From Zunongwangia endophytica (GTDB lineage: Bacteria; Bacteroidota; Bacteroidia; Flavobacteriales; Flavobacteriaceae), in contig NZ_JAUFPZ010000002.1 in the NCBI RefSeq assembly GCF_030409505.1, positions 186,001-250,000 on the forward strand: a stretch of DNA of 64,000 nt, given 5' to 3'. This document shows, piece after piece, positions 55,521 through 64,000 of this stretch; positions within the stretch are counted from its first letter, which is position 1; each line of letters begins with the position of its first letter. The translations under genes were made by a program, and so were the position numbers. Below the pieces are notes generated by a model that saw only the letters and a program-made list of their open reading frames with translations, was not told where the DNA came from and searched no databases.

Positions 55521-56624
55521 ATGAAGAAAATTGTACTTACCATAGCTGCATTATCCAGCTTATTAAGTTGTAAACAAACAAACGAAGAAGCCCAGGCAAA
55601 ATTGCATTCACCGCAAGACACTCAATATTTTTCGGTTTCAGGAAGAACAGATCAAAGGGATTCTTCTTTAGTAATGATTAGTCCGGCCTCTAAAGTTACT
55701 TTTAAAAATACTACAGAAGATACCATCGTAGTGTATTCTAAAACCGACGATCCTAAGCAACACGCATTTTGGGCGGTTGCAGTAAATGGTGAATATAAAG
55801 GTAAAACCATTGTAGAAGGCGACACAATAAATTCGCTACAGATCCCTGTTAGCAAAAGTGATACTTTAATAGAAGTGTACAAAGCTACAGAAGCCAGTAC
55901 AGGAAATTTAGTGCTAAGCGGTATTAAAGCTAAAAACTTAGCAAAAGCGCCTACTAAACCGGAAGCTAAAATTGAATTTATAGGGAACTCGATTACCTCT
56001 GGGTTTGGAAATGATAATAAAGAGTATCCATGTGACGAAGGTGGTTGGTTCGATTCGCATAATGCGTATTATTCTTATGCTACGATAGCAGCAAATCGAT
56101 TGGACGCCGATTTCGTATTGTCTTCAATTTCTGGTTGGGGAATGTATAGAAATTGGGACGTTCCGGGACCAACAGTGCCCGATGTTTATGACAATCTTTA
56201 TCTTAATGAGGATAGCTCAAAAAGTTATACTTCCAAAGATTTTAATCCAGATTTAATTAGTATCAATTTAGGAACTAACGATTTATCAGAAGGTGATGGT
56301 AAACATGAACGTTTACCGTTTAGCGAAGATGATTACGTTGGCGCTTATATAAAATTTGTTCAGCATTTAATCGACACCAGAGATAATCCTGAAATTGCCA
56401 TTTTGGACAGCCCAATGGTATCTGGAGGGCGCGAAGAAATTTTACATAGATGCTTAGATAGCGTAGCTAGTTATTTTGAAGGAGAAGGAAAGGAAATTCA
56501 TGTTTTTGATTTTGAACCGATTCCTGAGACTGGTTGTGGTGCGCACCCTTCTATTGAAGAAGATAAAATGATGGCAGATCAAATTGTACCATTTTACCAA
56601 GAAATTTTAGATTCTAAGAAGTAA
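55521..56624 (+). CDS. SGNH-family esterase lipoprotein, CE2-like
   Basis: A 367-residue lipoprotein (LLSCKQ, Cys17). An N-terminal jelly-roll domain (about 30-140) precedes an SGNH hydrolase (about 150-365): GNSIT (nucleophile Ser157), NLGTND (oxyanion Asn) and GCGAHPS (catalytic His) near the end. This two-domain layout is that of carbohydrate esterase family 2, which removes acetyl groups from xylan or other glycans. Likely a surface glycan deacetylase. Confidence 0.85.
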   Translation: MKKIVLTIAALSSLLSCKQTNEEAQAKLHSPQDTQYFSVSGRTDQRDSSLVMISPASKVTFKNTTEDTIVVYSKTDDPKQHAFWAVAVNGEYKGKTIVEGDTINSLQIPVSKSDTLIEVYKATEASTGNLVLSGIKAKNLAKAPTKPEAKIEFIGNSITSGFGNDNKEYPCDEGGWFDSHNAYYSYATIAANRLDADFVLSSISGWGMYRNWDVPGPTVPDVYDNLYLNEDSSKSYTSKDFNPDLISINLGTNDLSEGDGKHERLPFSEDDYVGAYIKFVQHLIDTRDNPEIAILDSPMVSGGREEILHRCLDSVASYFEGEGKEIHVFDFEPIPETGCGAHPSIEEDKMMADQIVPFYQEILDSKK

Positions 56625-56644
56625 TTCTTCTGAAGAAATTAAAC

Positions 56645-56684
56645 TAAAAAAGCCAGAACTGTTTACGGTTCTGGCTTTTTTTAT
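56645..56684. terminator. Strong terminator
   Basis: AAAAAAGCCAGAAC / GTTCTGGCTTTTTT stem with a short loop, 20 bases after the esterase stop, between convergent genes; A and T tracts on both sides allow use in both directions. Confidence 0.88.
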
Positions 56685-56743
56685 ACAAGCTTGTTGAAGA
56701 TTTATTTACTGAAAATTATCTCAGATTTATCAAATTTGAAGTA

Positions 56744-57196
56744 TTACACTTCCATATTCATTTGACGGTTTTCTTTTTCGGCTTTTTTATCTTTCTGCGT
56801 ACCAATTGCAACGCCTATGGCTAAACCAACTGGAATACCAAGTCCTAAATATGCCATATTATCTATGGCTAAGCCAAAAGCAGTTCCCAACGGAATACCA
56901 ATTGCAGAGATACCTATCGCAACCCATGTATTTCTATAATAGTTTTTAGGAACCAGCTTCAAATCTTTTTCTATGATCTGCAGCATTTTTAACTGACTTT
57001 TACGTATCTGATTTTTTAGCTTTTTAATCGGCGCCTCGTTTGTTTTATCAATTTCAAGGTTAAGTTTTTCAATAACAGGATTGGTAAGTTCTTGTTGTTT
57101 AATTACTTCAATAAAGCCCATAAATTGCGAAAAAGTCTTATAAGCTTTCTTGTTTTGTGCAATATCAGCTCTTGGCTTTATACTTTTTAATTCCAT
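56744..57196 (-). CDS. Small protein with glycine-rich membrane hairpin, unknown
   Basis: A 150-residue protein: helical/charged first 90 residues (possible coiled coil), then two glycine-rich hydrophobic segments (about 93-113 VAIGISAIGIPLGTAFGLAI and 116-135 LGLGIPVGLAIGVAIG) like a glycine-zipper hairpin, and a charged tail. Family not recognised. Confidence 0.6.
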   Translation of the reverse strand: MELKSIKPRADIAQNKKAYKTFSQFMGFIEVIKQQELTNPVIEKLNLEIDKTNEAPIKKLKNQIRKSQLKMLQIIEKDLKLVPKNYYRNTWVAIGISAIGIPLGTAFGLAIDNMAYLGLGIPVGLAIGVAIGTQKDKKAEKENRQMNMEV

Positions 57197-57319
57197 AAGA
57201 ACTACATTTAATTTTGGGCAAAAATAGAAGAATTAATTTCCGAATTTGGATTTTCTATATTTTTTGAAATTCATAATTAGTATGAATAGCTATAGAAAAT
57301 TAAATATTCGCAGTCATCT

Positions 57320-57736
57320 CTAATTTTCAAGACTTGTTTTCTTTTTGATGCCGCGATGCTCGATGATTTTTGCAAGACCAATTGCTACTAAAACAGAAAT
57401 GCAAGCAGTAGTACCTAAGGCGCCTCCAAATCCATTGAAAAATTTACCCGTATTGAGATAAATAATGCTAAAAATTAGTCCCGAAATGGCTACGTAAAAC
57501 CATTTCGAAATGATATTAATAGAAACCATACCAACAAAAGACGCACCTATAAAAACAAGCGGAATGTGCTTAGTAAGATAGTCAGAAACTACATTCGGAA
57601 AAAGATAGAAAAATAATCCAACGATCAAGGAAGGTAGCGCAGAAGCTCTAACTGCTCCTTTTGCTTTATGATTATTGATAAACCAGGTAAGCAGGCTTCC
57701 AAAGATTCCGGTTAACGTTAAAAGGATTGTTTCCAT
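57320..57736 (-). CDS. Integral membrane protein, paralogue of the next gene
   Basis: A 138-residue protein with four hydrophobic segments. It shares GASFVGMVS and FNGFGGALGT with GAFVGMTAP and FNGFGGKLGT of the upstream 188-residue protein, so the two are related and probably pair in the membrane. The start overlaps the upstream stop by one base. Family not recognised. Confidence 0.65.
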   Translation of the reverse strand: METILLTLTGIFGSLLTWFINNHKAKGAVRASALPSLIVGLFFYLFPNVVSDYLTKHIPLVFIGASFVGMVSINIISKWFYVAISGLIFSIIYLNTGKFFNGFGGALGTTACISVLVAIGLAKIIEHRGIKKKTSLEN

Positions 57737-58302
57737 TAGAACAAAAGATAAATTAATAGTGAAGATAGCGCTACGCCACCAAATGCTATGGTGCCTAATT
57801 TGCCGCCAAATCCATTAAAAACATTTTTTGCTGAAATAAATAGCACACCAGTTAAAAAGCAACTAAAAATAATGAAGGAGTATCCTGAAGAAACACTAGG
57901 CGCCGTCATCCCAACAAAAGCGCCGCAATAAAGCGGAACCGGAGTTCTCTTTAGCCATTCTGAGCTCTTTGAGATAGAAGGCAAATAAGAAGCAACAGTT
58001 CCCGTAAAACCTGCAGCGATTACCGCTCCAAATTCTAAATCGGTACTAATAAAATAGGTGATTAAACCACCTAAACTCACATAAACAATATCCTGAAGGT
58101 CCTCTAGAAAATGCTCTTCCTCTTGTATGCTTTTATGATAGTATGCGTAAGTTATAAATAAGCTGGAACAAAGTACTCCTAATATTAGCCAAAGATTATT
58201 AACCTTTTCAAACAAAACGGAAGTAAGGAATGCAAGGTGACACCCGATGAATAAAAAGAAAGCAATTGCTTTTAAAATCTTGTTCAAGACTAAATTTTCC
58301 AC
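57736..58302 (-). CDS. Integral membrane protein, unknown
   Basis: A 188-residue protein with about six hydrophobic segments and the motifs GAFVGMT and NVFNGFGGKLGTIAFGG, shared with the downstream 138-residue protein. No known transporter signature. The genes overlap, suggesting a heteromeric membrane complex (inference). Confidence 0.65.
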   Translation of the reverse strand: MENLVLNKILKAIAFFLFIGCHLAFLTSVLFEKVNNLWLILGVLCSSLFITYAYYHKSIQEEEHFLEDLQDIVYVSLGGLITYFISTDLEFGAVIAAGFTGTVASYLPSISKSSEWLKRTPVPLYCGAFVGMTAPSVSSGYSFIIFSCFLTGVLFISAKNVFNGFGGKLGTIAFGGVALSSLLIYLLF

Positions 58303-58441
58303 AAAGGTATTGAGATAAAACTAAAATCAAAATTGAAAAGAATTTCGATAGCTATTAATAGAGGAATAATTCTAATTTTAATGTCGATGATAGTCTGATT
58401 TCAAGACTGCCTGAATTCAAAGTTTGATAAGTCCAAGGAAA

Positions 58442-58807
58442 TTAAGAATGTTGTTTATCATAAGCAGTGATGAAATTTTGAACAATTTTTTTAGAACGTT
58501 CAACTAATTCCTCAACATTACTAGATTTACCAGAGATTTTAAATTTGAAATTATCATATTTAATTTCACCTTCTTTTTTGTTTTCTGGGTTAATAAAAGC
58601 CATCGAAAAATCAAAAGTATCGTTATCTGGATTTTCTCTAATCATTTCCAAAACAGTACTCCATTTGAAATTTCGAAGTTCCTCAATATTGTCTGTTTCT
58701 ACTTCGAAAGAAGTGATTCCGCTGCTAGTATTCGAAACTTTCTCTTGAGCTATTGTCTGAAGAGAAAAGGTAAGCAATAATGTAAAAAGTAGAAGTTTAA
58801 AGTTCAT
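58442..58807 (-). CDS. Small secreted protein, unknown
   Basis: A 121-residue protein with a signal peptide (about 1-20, ...SLQTIAQ) and a compact alpha/beta mature part (STVLEMIRENPDNDTFDFSMAFINPENK). Family not recognised. Confidence 0.6.
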   Translation of the reverse strand: MNFKLLLFTLLLTFSLQTIAQEKVSNTSSGITSFEVETDNIEELRNFKWSTVLEMIRENPDNDTFDFSMAFINPENKKEGEIKYDNFKFKISGKSSNVEELVERSKKIVQNFITAYDKQHS

Positions 58808-59217
58808 TTTGATTGGTTTGAGATTAATAATAATATTCTAACTGTGTTGAATCTTTATAAAAATAAGCTTTTTTTTTATACGACTTATTTTTAGTGGTTT
58901 ATCTTTTTAAGATATTCATTGTTATTATTTCTTCGTTAGCTTTTTACAGTCTAAATATTGTATTCTATCTCACTTGCTAGAAATCGATAAAAAAAACTCC
59001 TGAATGTCAAAAAATCAAAAGATGATTTCAAAATTCATTTAAGTTATGGATGTAGATAGTAAATCCTTTTCTCTTTTTTTTATAACTAAGTAATCTTAAT
59101 AATTAAAAAATTGTGAAATGAGAAAGGCTTTATAGACGCAACCAAATCATATTTTATTCATCTTCAAATTAACTAGTAAATAAGAATACTACATCTGATC
59201 ATTTAATTTGAAATGCT
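58808..59217. other. Intergenic region, no gene seen
   Basis: 410 strongly AT-rich bases upstream of the glycosyltransferase operon. No clear promoter, repeat or hairpin was recognised. Confidence 0.5.
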
Positions 59218-60342
59218 ATGGGAACACTGTTTGGTAATGAGTCTAGCTGCTTGAAGAAGGTTTTCTTGGAAACCCACAACATTCAAAATTTGCATTCTGG
59301 TTTTGGACAATTCAATTTGAATTTAGCTAAATCTCTAAGTGATGAGAGCGAATTTTTAACCGAGCACGAGGTCACCTTAAACTGTAATAACACCGATGCA
59401 AAAAGGGAAATCGGAAAAAACTTACGATATAATACGTATCATCAGATTACAAGATATCCGTTTTTCCGCATAAAGCGTAAGTTTAATTTGTGGCATTCGG
59501 TTAATCAGAACACTAAGATCGAACCGTTTTCAGATCAGATTCCTTATTTACTTACTATTCATGATATAAATTTTATGGAGGAGGACAACGGGAAACGATT
59601 GGATACCCGAATCCAGCTCTTTAAAGAAAAGCTAAATAGAAGTACTGCTCTGGTTTATATTTCAGAGTTTACTAAACATCAGACTCACCAATATTTTGAT
59701 GTTCCAAAAGTGCCAGAATATGTTATTTATAATGGCAATCCAATAACTAACAACAGCTTATCCATAACCGATATGGCTGCTAAAAAGAATGAATCCCTAA
59801 GACCTTTTATATTTTGCATAGGACATGTAGATGAAAAAAAGAATTTTCATACTCTGGTCGAGATGATCAAACACTTAAAAGGTATCAATCTGATTATCGC
59901 GGGAGGCGCAAAAAGTGAATATGCTGAAAAGTTGAAATTGAAAATAAAAAAAGACAAATTAGAAAATAGAGTTTTTCTAGCCGGGCATATAAGTGAAGTA
60001 GATAAGATTTTCTATTATAAAAACTGTATGGCATTTGCTTTTCCGTCTTTGCGAGAAGGCTTTGGATTACCGGTAATCGAAGCAATGACGTTTGGTAAAC
60101 CTGTTTTTCTTTCCAACCTTTCTTCTCTGCCTGAAATAGGAGGGCAGCACTCCTTTTATTGGGAAAACTTCGATCCTAAATATATGGCAAATCTCTTTGA
60201 AGAGGGAATGTCGAAATACGAAGATGATCAAGAAAAATATAGCTCAATTTATGCTGAACGTGCCAAAAGTTTCTCCTGGACAAAAGCGGCGAAAGAATAC
60301 ATTGAAGTGTATAAAAGTATTCTTGAAGCATCCCCAATTTAG
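59218..60342 (+). CDS. Glycosyltransferase, GT4-like
   Basis: A 374-residue GT-B enzyme: N-terminal acceptor domain (LHSGFGQFNLNLAKSL) and C-terminal donor-binding domain with GHVDEKKNFHTLVE and the E-x7-E segment REGFGLPVIEAMTFGKPV. It transfers a sugar from a nucleotide donor to a lipid- or glycan-linked acceptor at the cytoplasmic face. First gene of an operon with an ABC exporter and a second glycosyltransferase. Confidence 0.9.
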   Translation: MGTLFGNESSCLKKVFLETHNIQNLHSGFGQFNLNLAKSLSDESEFLTEHEVTLNCNNTDAKREIGKNLRYNTYHQITRYPFFRIKRKFNLWHSVNQNTKIEPFSDQIPYLLTIHDINFMEEDNGKRLDTRIQLFKEKLNRSTALVYISEFTKHQTHQYFDVPKVPEYVIYNGNPITNNSLSITDMAAKKNESLRPFIFCIGHVDEKKNFHTLVEMIKHLKGINLIIAGGAKSEYAEKLKLKIKKDKLENRVFLAGHISEVDKIFYYKNCMAFAFPSLREGFGLPVIEAMTFGKPVFLSNLSSLPEIGGQHSFYWENFDPKYMANLFEEGMSKYEDDQEKYSSIYAERAKSFSWTKAAKEYIEVYKSILEASPI

Positions 60343-60369
60343 AAACCTTATGTACTTACTTAACTTTCA

Positions 60370-62217
60370 ATGAAAAATTTTAAACGATTTCTGAAATACC
60401 TTATTCCGTATAGAAATTATCAGATACTAAGTATTGTTTTCAATATTTTATATGCGCTTTTTTCTTCCTTATCAATGCTCTCCTTATTACCTATGATAAA
60501 GGTGTTGTTTGAAGATGGAGAGAAATTAACCGTAAAGCCGGTTTACCAAGGAATTCGAGATTTTGATCTTCATTATTTTGAAGATTACCTTAATTATTTT
60601 ATTACAACTACCCAGATTTCTAAAGGACCGCTATTCACCTTAATTATTGTCGTAGGCTTTGTATTGAGTACATTTTTACTGAAAAATCTGTTCAACTATC
60701 TTTCAATTTTATACATGACGTATTTAAATAACGGAATTTTAAAAGATCTAAGACAGGATGTTTATAATAAAGTTATAGGCTTAAACGTAGGTTTTTTCTC
60801 TAATGAACGAAAGGGAGATCTTATCGCTAGAATGACTTCTGATATAAATACCATTAAAGTTTCTTTTATGAGTGTTTTAATGATGATTAGAGAACCCCTA
60901 ACAATCTTATTTACGCTGATAGGAATGATAGCAATAAGTTGGAAATTAACCATTTTCGTTTTCTTTTTTATTCCTATTTCCGGGTTTCTTATTACTAAAA
61001 TTACTAAAGGAATAAAAAGTCAGTCGGGGAATATTTTTGCAATGGAAGGGGAGCTTTTATCGAATATTGAAGAAACTTTGGGCGGAATAAAAATCATCAA
61101 AAACTTCAATTCTGAAAGTTTCTTTTCTAAAAAGTTTTTTGATTTTACAGACAATATAAACAACCTGAATAATTCTATTGGTAAAACAATGAGTCTTGCT
61201 GCGCCGGCCAGTGAATTTCTAGGAATTTTTGCAATTTCGATTTTGCTAATTTATGGCGGTTCTCTTGTTTTGGTCGATCAGTCTTTAAGCGGAGGTGCAT
61301 TTATTGCTTATATGGGATTGGCTTATCAAATTTTAACTCCGGCTAAAGCGATTACCAAAGCAAACCATGCATTGCAAGGTGGAAATGCTGCTTACGAAAG
61401 AGTCGCTTTGATCTTGGATGCAGTAGATCCATTAGAAGAAAAACCGGATGCGAAGGTTATCACAGGTTTTAATAAAGAAATAAAATTTACGAACGTTTCC
61501 TTTAAATATAAAGAAGACTATGTTTTAAAAAACTTCAATCTAACGGTACCCAAAGGTAAAGTCGTGGCCTTGGTAGGAGAATCGGGCAGTGGAAAATCAA
61601 CATTAGCTAATTTACTGACGCGTTTTTATGATGTTACCGAGGGCAGCATAACATTTGATGGTGTTGATATCAAAGAAGTAACTGCAGCTTCGCTAAGAGA
61701 TCAAATGGGGATTGTTGCTCAGGATTCTATATTATTTAATGATACTATAGCCAATAATATTTCTCTGGGAATTGAAGAGCCTGAAGAAAGTAAAATTATT
61801 GAATCTGCAAAAATTGCGAACGCTCATAATTTTATAAGTTCTTTTCCTAAGGGCTATCAATATTGTGTGGGCGATGGCGGATATCAATTGTCGGGAGGGC
61901 AAAGACAACGAATAGCAATTGCGAGAGCAGTAATGAAAAATCCCCCAATTATGATTCTCGATGAAGCTACTTCAGCCTTAGATACCGAATCAGAAAAACT
62001 TGTTCAGGATGCGTTGGAGAATATGATGGAAAATAGAACCTCTATCGTCATTGCACATCGACTTTCCACAATTCAGAATGCAGATTTAATTGTAGTGATG
62101 AAAAACGGATTGATTATAGAAAAAGGAACACATCATGAACTTTTAGCACAAAATGGGACTTATAAAAATCTTGTTTTTCTCCAATCATTACATACCGCGC
62201 CTGTTTTAGTTGATTAA
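60370..62217 (+). CDS. MsbA-like ABC exporter (fused TMD-NBD)
   Basis: A 615-residue half-transporter: about six transmembrane helices (residues about 15-330), then a nucleotide-binding domain with GESGSGKST (Walker A), LSGGQRQR (signature), IMILDEATSALD (Walker B) and a switch His (VIAHR). It belongs to the lipid A / polysaccharide exporter type. Between two glycosyltransferase genes, it may flip the glycolipid they build. Confidence 0.93.
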   Translation: MKNFKRFLKYLIPYRNYQILSIVFNILYALFSSLSMLSLLPMIKVLFEDGEKLTVKPVYQGIRDFDLHYFEDYLNYFITTTQISKGPLFTLIIVVGFVLSTFLLKNLFNYLSILYMTYLNNGILKDLRQDVYNKVIGLNVGFFSNERKGDLIARMTSDINTIKVSFMSVLMMIREPLTILFTLIGMIAISWKLTIFVFFFIPISGFLITKITKGIKSQSGNIFAMEGELLSNIEETLGGIKIIKNFNSESFFSKKFFDFTDNINNLNNSIGKTMSLAAPASEFLGIFAISILLIYGGSLVLVDQSLSGGAFIAYMGLAYQILTPAKAITKANHALQGGNAAYERVALILDAVDPLEEKPDAKVITGFNKEIKFTNVSFKYKEDYVLKNFNLTVPKGKVVALVGESGSGKSTLANLLTRFYDVTEGSITFDGVDIKEVTAASLRDQMGIVAQDSILFNDTIANNISLGIEEPEESKIIESAKIANAHNFISSFPKGYQYCVGDGGYQLSGGQRQRIAIARAVMKNPPIMILDEATSALDTESEKLVQDALENMMENRTSIVIAHRLSTIQNADLIVVMKNGLIIEKGTHHELLAQNGTYKNLVFLQSLHTAPVLVD

Positions 62218-62218
62218 T

Positions 62219-63487
62219 ATGAATACAAAAAATAAAGGTTTAAACATCATCGGTTATACAAATGGTGAGTTTGGGTTAGGGGAAGCAGTTCGATTAAATA
62301 TTGAAGCAGCCAAAAGTCAGGCAATACCACTTCATTTGATCGATTATGAAAAGATCAAGAAAAATCCAGAACGTGCTGTGGAGTTTCAATATTCGGTAAA
62401 TTTAGTACAAATTTCTTTGAGAGATTTGGATAACTTCTTTAGAATTATAGATCCCGAATTATTCAAATTTCGATACACCATTTTGTTCCTAATGTGGGAA
62501 TCTGAATATTTGCCACCAGAGCATGCCGAGAATCTTAGTTTATTCAACGAGATTTGGACGGCCTCTTCTTTCTGCAAAAATATATTTAAAAAAGTTTACA
62601 ATAATCCGATAACGATCGTTCCGCATCCGGTAGCTTTTAAACTAAATGGTATCGGTAAGGATAGCGTACGTAGTTTTTTCGATCCTAAAAAGTTTAGTTT
62701 TCTATTCGTTTTTAGTTATCACAGTTCTATGGAAAGGAAGAACCCCATGTTTCTGCTCGATGCGTTTACCAAAGCATTTTCTAAAGCCGATCCTGTAGAA
62801 CTGGTAATTAAAACCGTAGGAGCAGCATCCTTTAAAAAGGATAGCAGCCAATTAATACAAACAGCAGCGCAACACAAAAACGTAAAAATTTATGATATAG
62901 ATTTAAATAAAGATGGAATAAATCATTTAATAAATGATTGTGACTGTTATGTTTCTATGCATCATTCAGAAGGTTTTGGTTTAACCCTTGCCGAAGCTAT
63001 GTATTTAGGAAAGCCAACCATAGCGACAAACTATTCTGGGAATACGCAATTTATGAATGCTGAAAATAGTTTTTTGGTAGATTATAAACTGGGATCAATT
63101 CAGAATGCAGATAAGAATTTTTGCGAGAGTACCGTTTGGGGACATCCTCTTTTGGAAGATGCAATTGAAAAACTAAGAGAAGCTTACTTTGATAAATTCA
63201 GCAGGGATCATAAAGCAACTAGCGCAAAATCTTATGTAGAAAACAAACTTTCCTTTAAAAACGTAGGCCAAATTATCAAAAATCGACTTGAGATTATTTA
63301 TACACTAAGTGGAGATCTTATTTCGAACCAAAATGCATATTTGCTAAATCAACTGCAGTATACAAAAGCTGAAAATGCACATCTCAAAAGAGAAATAAAA
63401 CGAATGAAGAAAAATTTAATTATCCGATTTGTGCTATTTCTAAAAAATCAAACAAGGTTGATCAAAAATAAATGGAGCGCAGTTTAA
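62219..63487 (+). CDS. Glycosyltransferase, GT4-like, with C-terminal coiled coil
   Basis: A 422-residue protein from the ATG at 62219, one base after the ABC gene stop (an earlier TTG at 62210 overlaps that gene). GFGLTLAEAMYLGKPTIATNYSGN is the E-x7-E donor-binding segment. The N-terminus (IIGYTNGEFGLGEAVRLNIEAA) is the acceptor domain. The last 60 residues form a basic coiled coil (YTKAENAHLKREIKRMKKN) that may bind membrane or partner proteins. Confidence 0.9.
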   Translation: MNTKNKGLNIIGYTNGEFGLGEAVRLNIEAAKSQAIPLHLIDYEKIKKNPERAVEFQYSVNLVQISLRDLDNFFRIIDPELFKFRYTILFLMWESEYLPPEHAENLSLFNEIWTASSFCKNIFKKVYNNPITIVPHPVAFKLNGIGKDSVRSFFDPKKFSFLFVFSYHSSMERKNPMFLLDAFTKAFSKADPVELVIKTVGAASFKKDSSQLIQTAAQHKNVKIYDIDLNKDGINHLINDCDCYVSMHHSEGFGLTLAEAMYLGKPTIATNYSGNTQFMNAENSFLVDYKLGSIQNADKNFCESTVWGHPLLEDAIEKLREAYFDKFSRDHKATSAKSYVENKLSFKNVGQIIKNRLEIIYTLSGDLISNQNAYLLNQLQYTKAENAHLKREIKRMKKNLIIRFVLFLKNQTRLIKNKWSAV

Positions 63488-63530
63488 AGTTGAAAAGTTT
63501 AAAATAAAATTGCCTAATTTAAATGAAAAG

Positions 63531-63779
63531 CTAAATATTACTTTTCGTTAAAATTGAGTTTTCAGTGGTTTGTAAATCGTTTAATAATTCAGCAATTATA
63601 GATCCTATAGCATCATGCCGTTCTTCGGCTTTATCCATAAATTGTATTTTACTCCATCCTCTTACATCACAAACGAAAAGTCCGTTTGCATCTTTAATGG
63701 ATTGTCCGTTCTTCTCGTAATTGACCGGAAAATTAATCGTATCCAGCACTGCTTTTTTTTCTTCTGAAATCATTGTCAT
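63531..63779 (-). CDS. Small soluble protein, unknown
   Basis: An 82-residue protein (MTMISEEKKAVLDTINFPVNYE...IQFMDKAEERHDAIGSIIAELLNDLQ). No signal or membrane segment, family not recognised. It is convergent with the glycosyltransferase operon. Confidence 0.55.
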   Translation of the reverse strand: MTMISEEKKAVLDTINFPVNYEKNGQSIKDANGLFVCDVRGWSKIQFMDKAEERHDAIGSIIAELLNDLQTTENSILTKSNI

Positions 63780-64000
63780 TTTTTTTCAAAATTAATCTCA
63801 AAGTAGCTTCACAAGGTTAGCTGAATTTTAAATTGAAGTGTTTTTACATTAAACAATGGTTAGCAAGATTTACAATTTGTTTAGTTTATCTTTTAAGATG
63901 ATTTTGTTCAAACTCATCTTAAAATTGAAAATATTAAAGTTCTTAAAACTCTAGCTCTTGCGATTCATGTAATAACTTTTAATAGCTTAAAAATCTATAT

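Noticed and set aside
1..64000. tRNA, rRNA or riboswitch genes
   Set aside because: None with recognisable conserved sequence was seen on reading; a covariance-model scan was not possible here.

Overview
The window comes from a low-GC member of the Bacteroidota, most likely a marine-type Flavobacteriaceae (Gramella/Zunongwangia-like). The signs are a SusC/SusD pair, further TonB-dependent outer-membrane proteins, many short-signal lipoproteins, Bacteroidota-only families (DUF4932, DUF4876, DUF6850) and promoters of the TTG-N17-TAnnTTTG kind. The genus is inferred; no rRNA or marker gene is present.

Region 1 (1-22062) is an array of gene cassettes. Eighteen imperfect palindromes (AAC...GTT, 122-127 bp, three of them 184-189 bp) separate seventeen complete intervals, and nearly all genes lie on the minus strand with their stops against a palindrome. 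In 16 of the 17 intervals the bases just inside one end are the reverse complement of those just inside the other end, as expected for units that circularised through an attC-type site. This looks like an integron cassette array with atypical, relaxed R-boxes and no integrase in the window (a CALIN). Cargo: secreted or lipoprotein enzymes (TIKI/TraB-like, DUF4932 metalloprotease-like, S41 peptidase, serine beta-lactamase-fold hydrolase, erythromycin-esterase-like, TlpA-like), a sulfurtransferase, an SH3 protein, a KAP-type NTPase, a TIR protein, unknown envelope proteins, two intervals without genes (one with nested stems) and one IS3-family insertion. The end where an integrase would be expected (about 22,060) is broken: a TIR gene lacking its start is joined to the 3' end of a sialate O-acetylesterase gene.

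Region 2 (22,439-36,300): a 941-residue fusion of an SbnA/cysteine-synthase-like PLP enzyme with an FAD/NAD(P)-binding domain, coupled to a frameshifted Y4yA/SbnH-like decarboxylase; then a minus-strand group (Crp-type regulator, PRISE-like SDR, quinone-oxidoreductase-like MDR); then an AraC regulator divergent from a SusC/SusD pair without enzymes beside it.

Region 3 (36,400-46,400) is regulatory: small membrane proteins including a DUF805 protein, a TPR histidine kinase with LuxR-type regulator, glutamate dehydrogenase with two small proteins, and a kinase/sigma-54 activator pair next to a helical protein, a 35-residue membrane peptide and a candidate sigma-54 promoter.

Region 4 (46,400-64,000): a TonB receptor (frameshifted) - DUF4876 lipoprotein - DUF6850 outer-membrane protein - di-haem cytochrome-c peroxidase operon; an AstE/AspA-like M14 protein, a repeat lipoprotein, a CE2-type esterase, small membrane proteins, and a glycosyltransferase - ABC exporter - glycosyltransferase operon.

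Three otherwise intact genes each carry one single-base shift in or beside a homopolymer (about 10,831; 26,750; 47,994), so assembly errors should be excluded before calling them dead.
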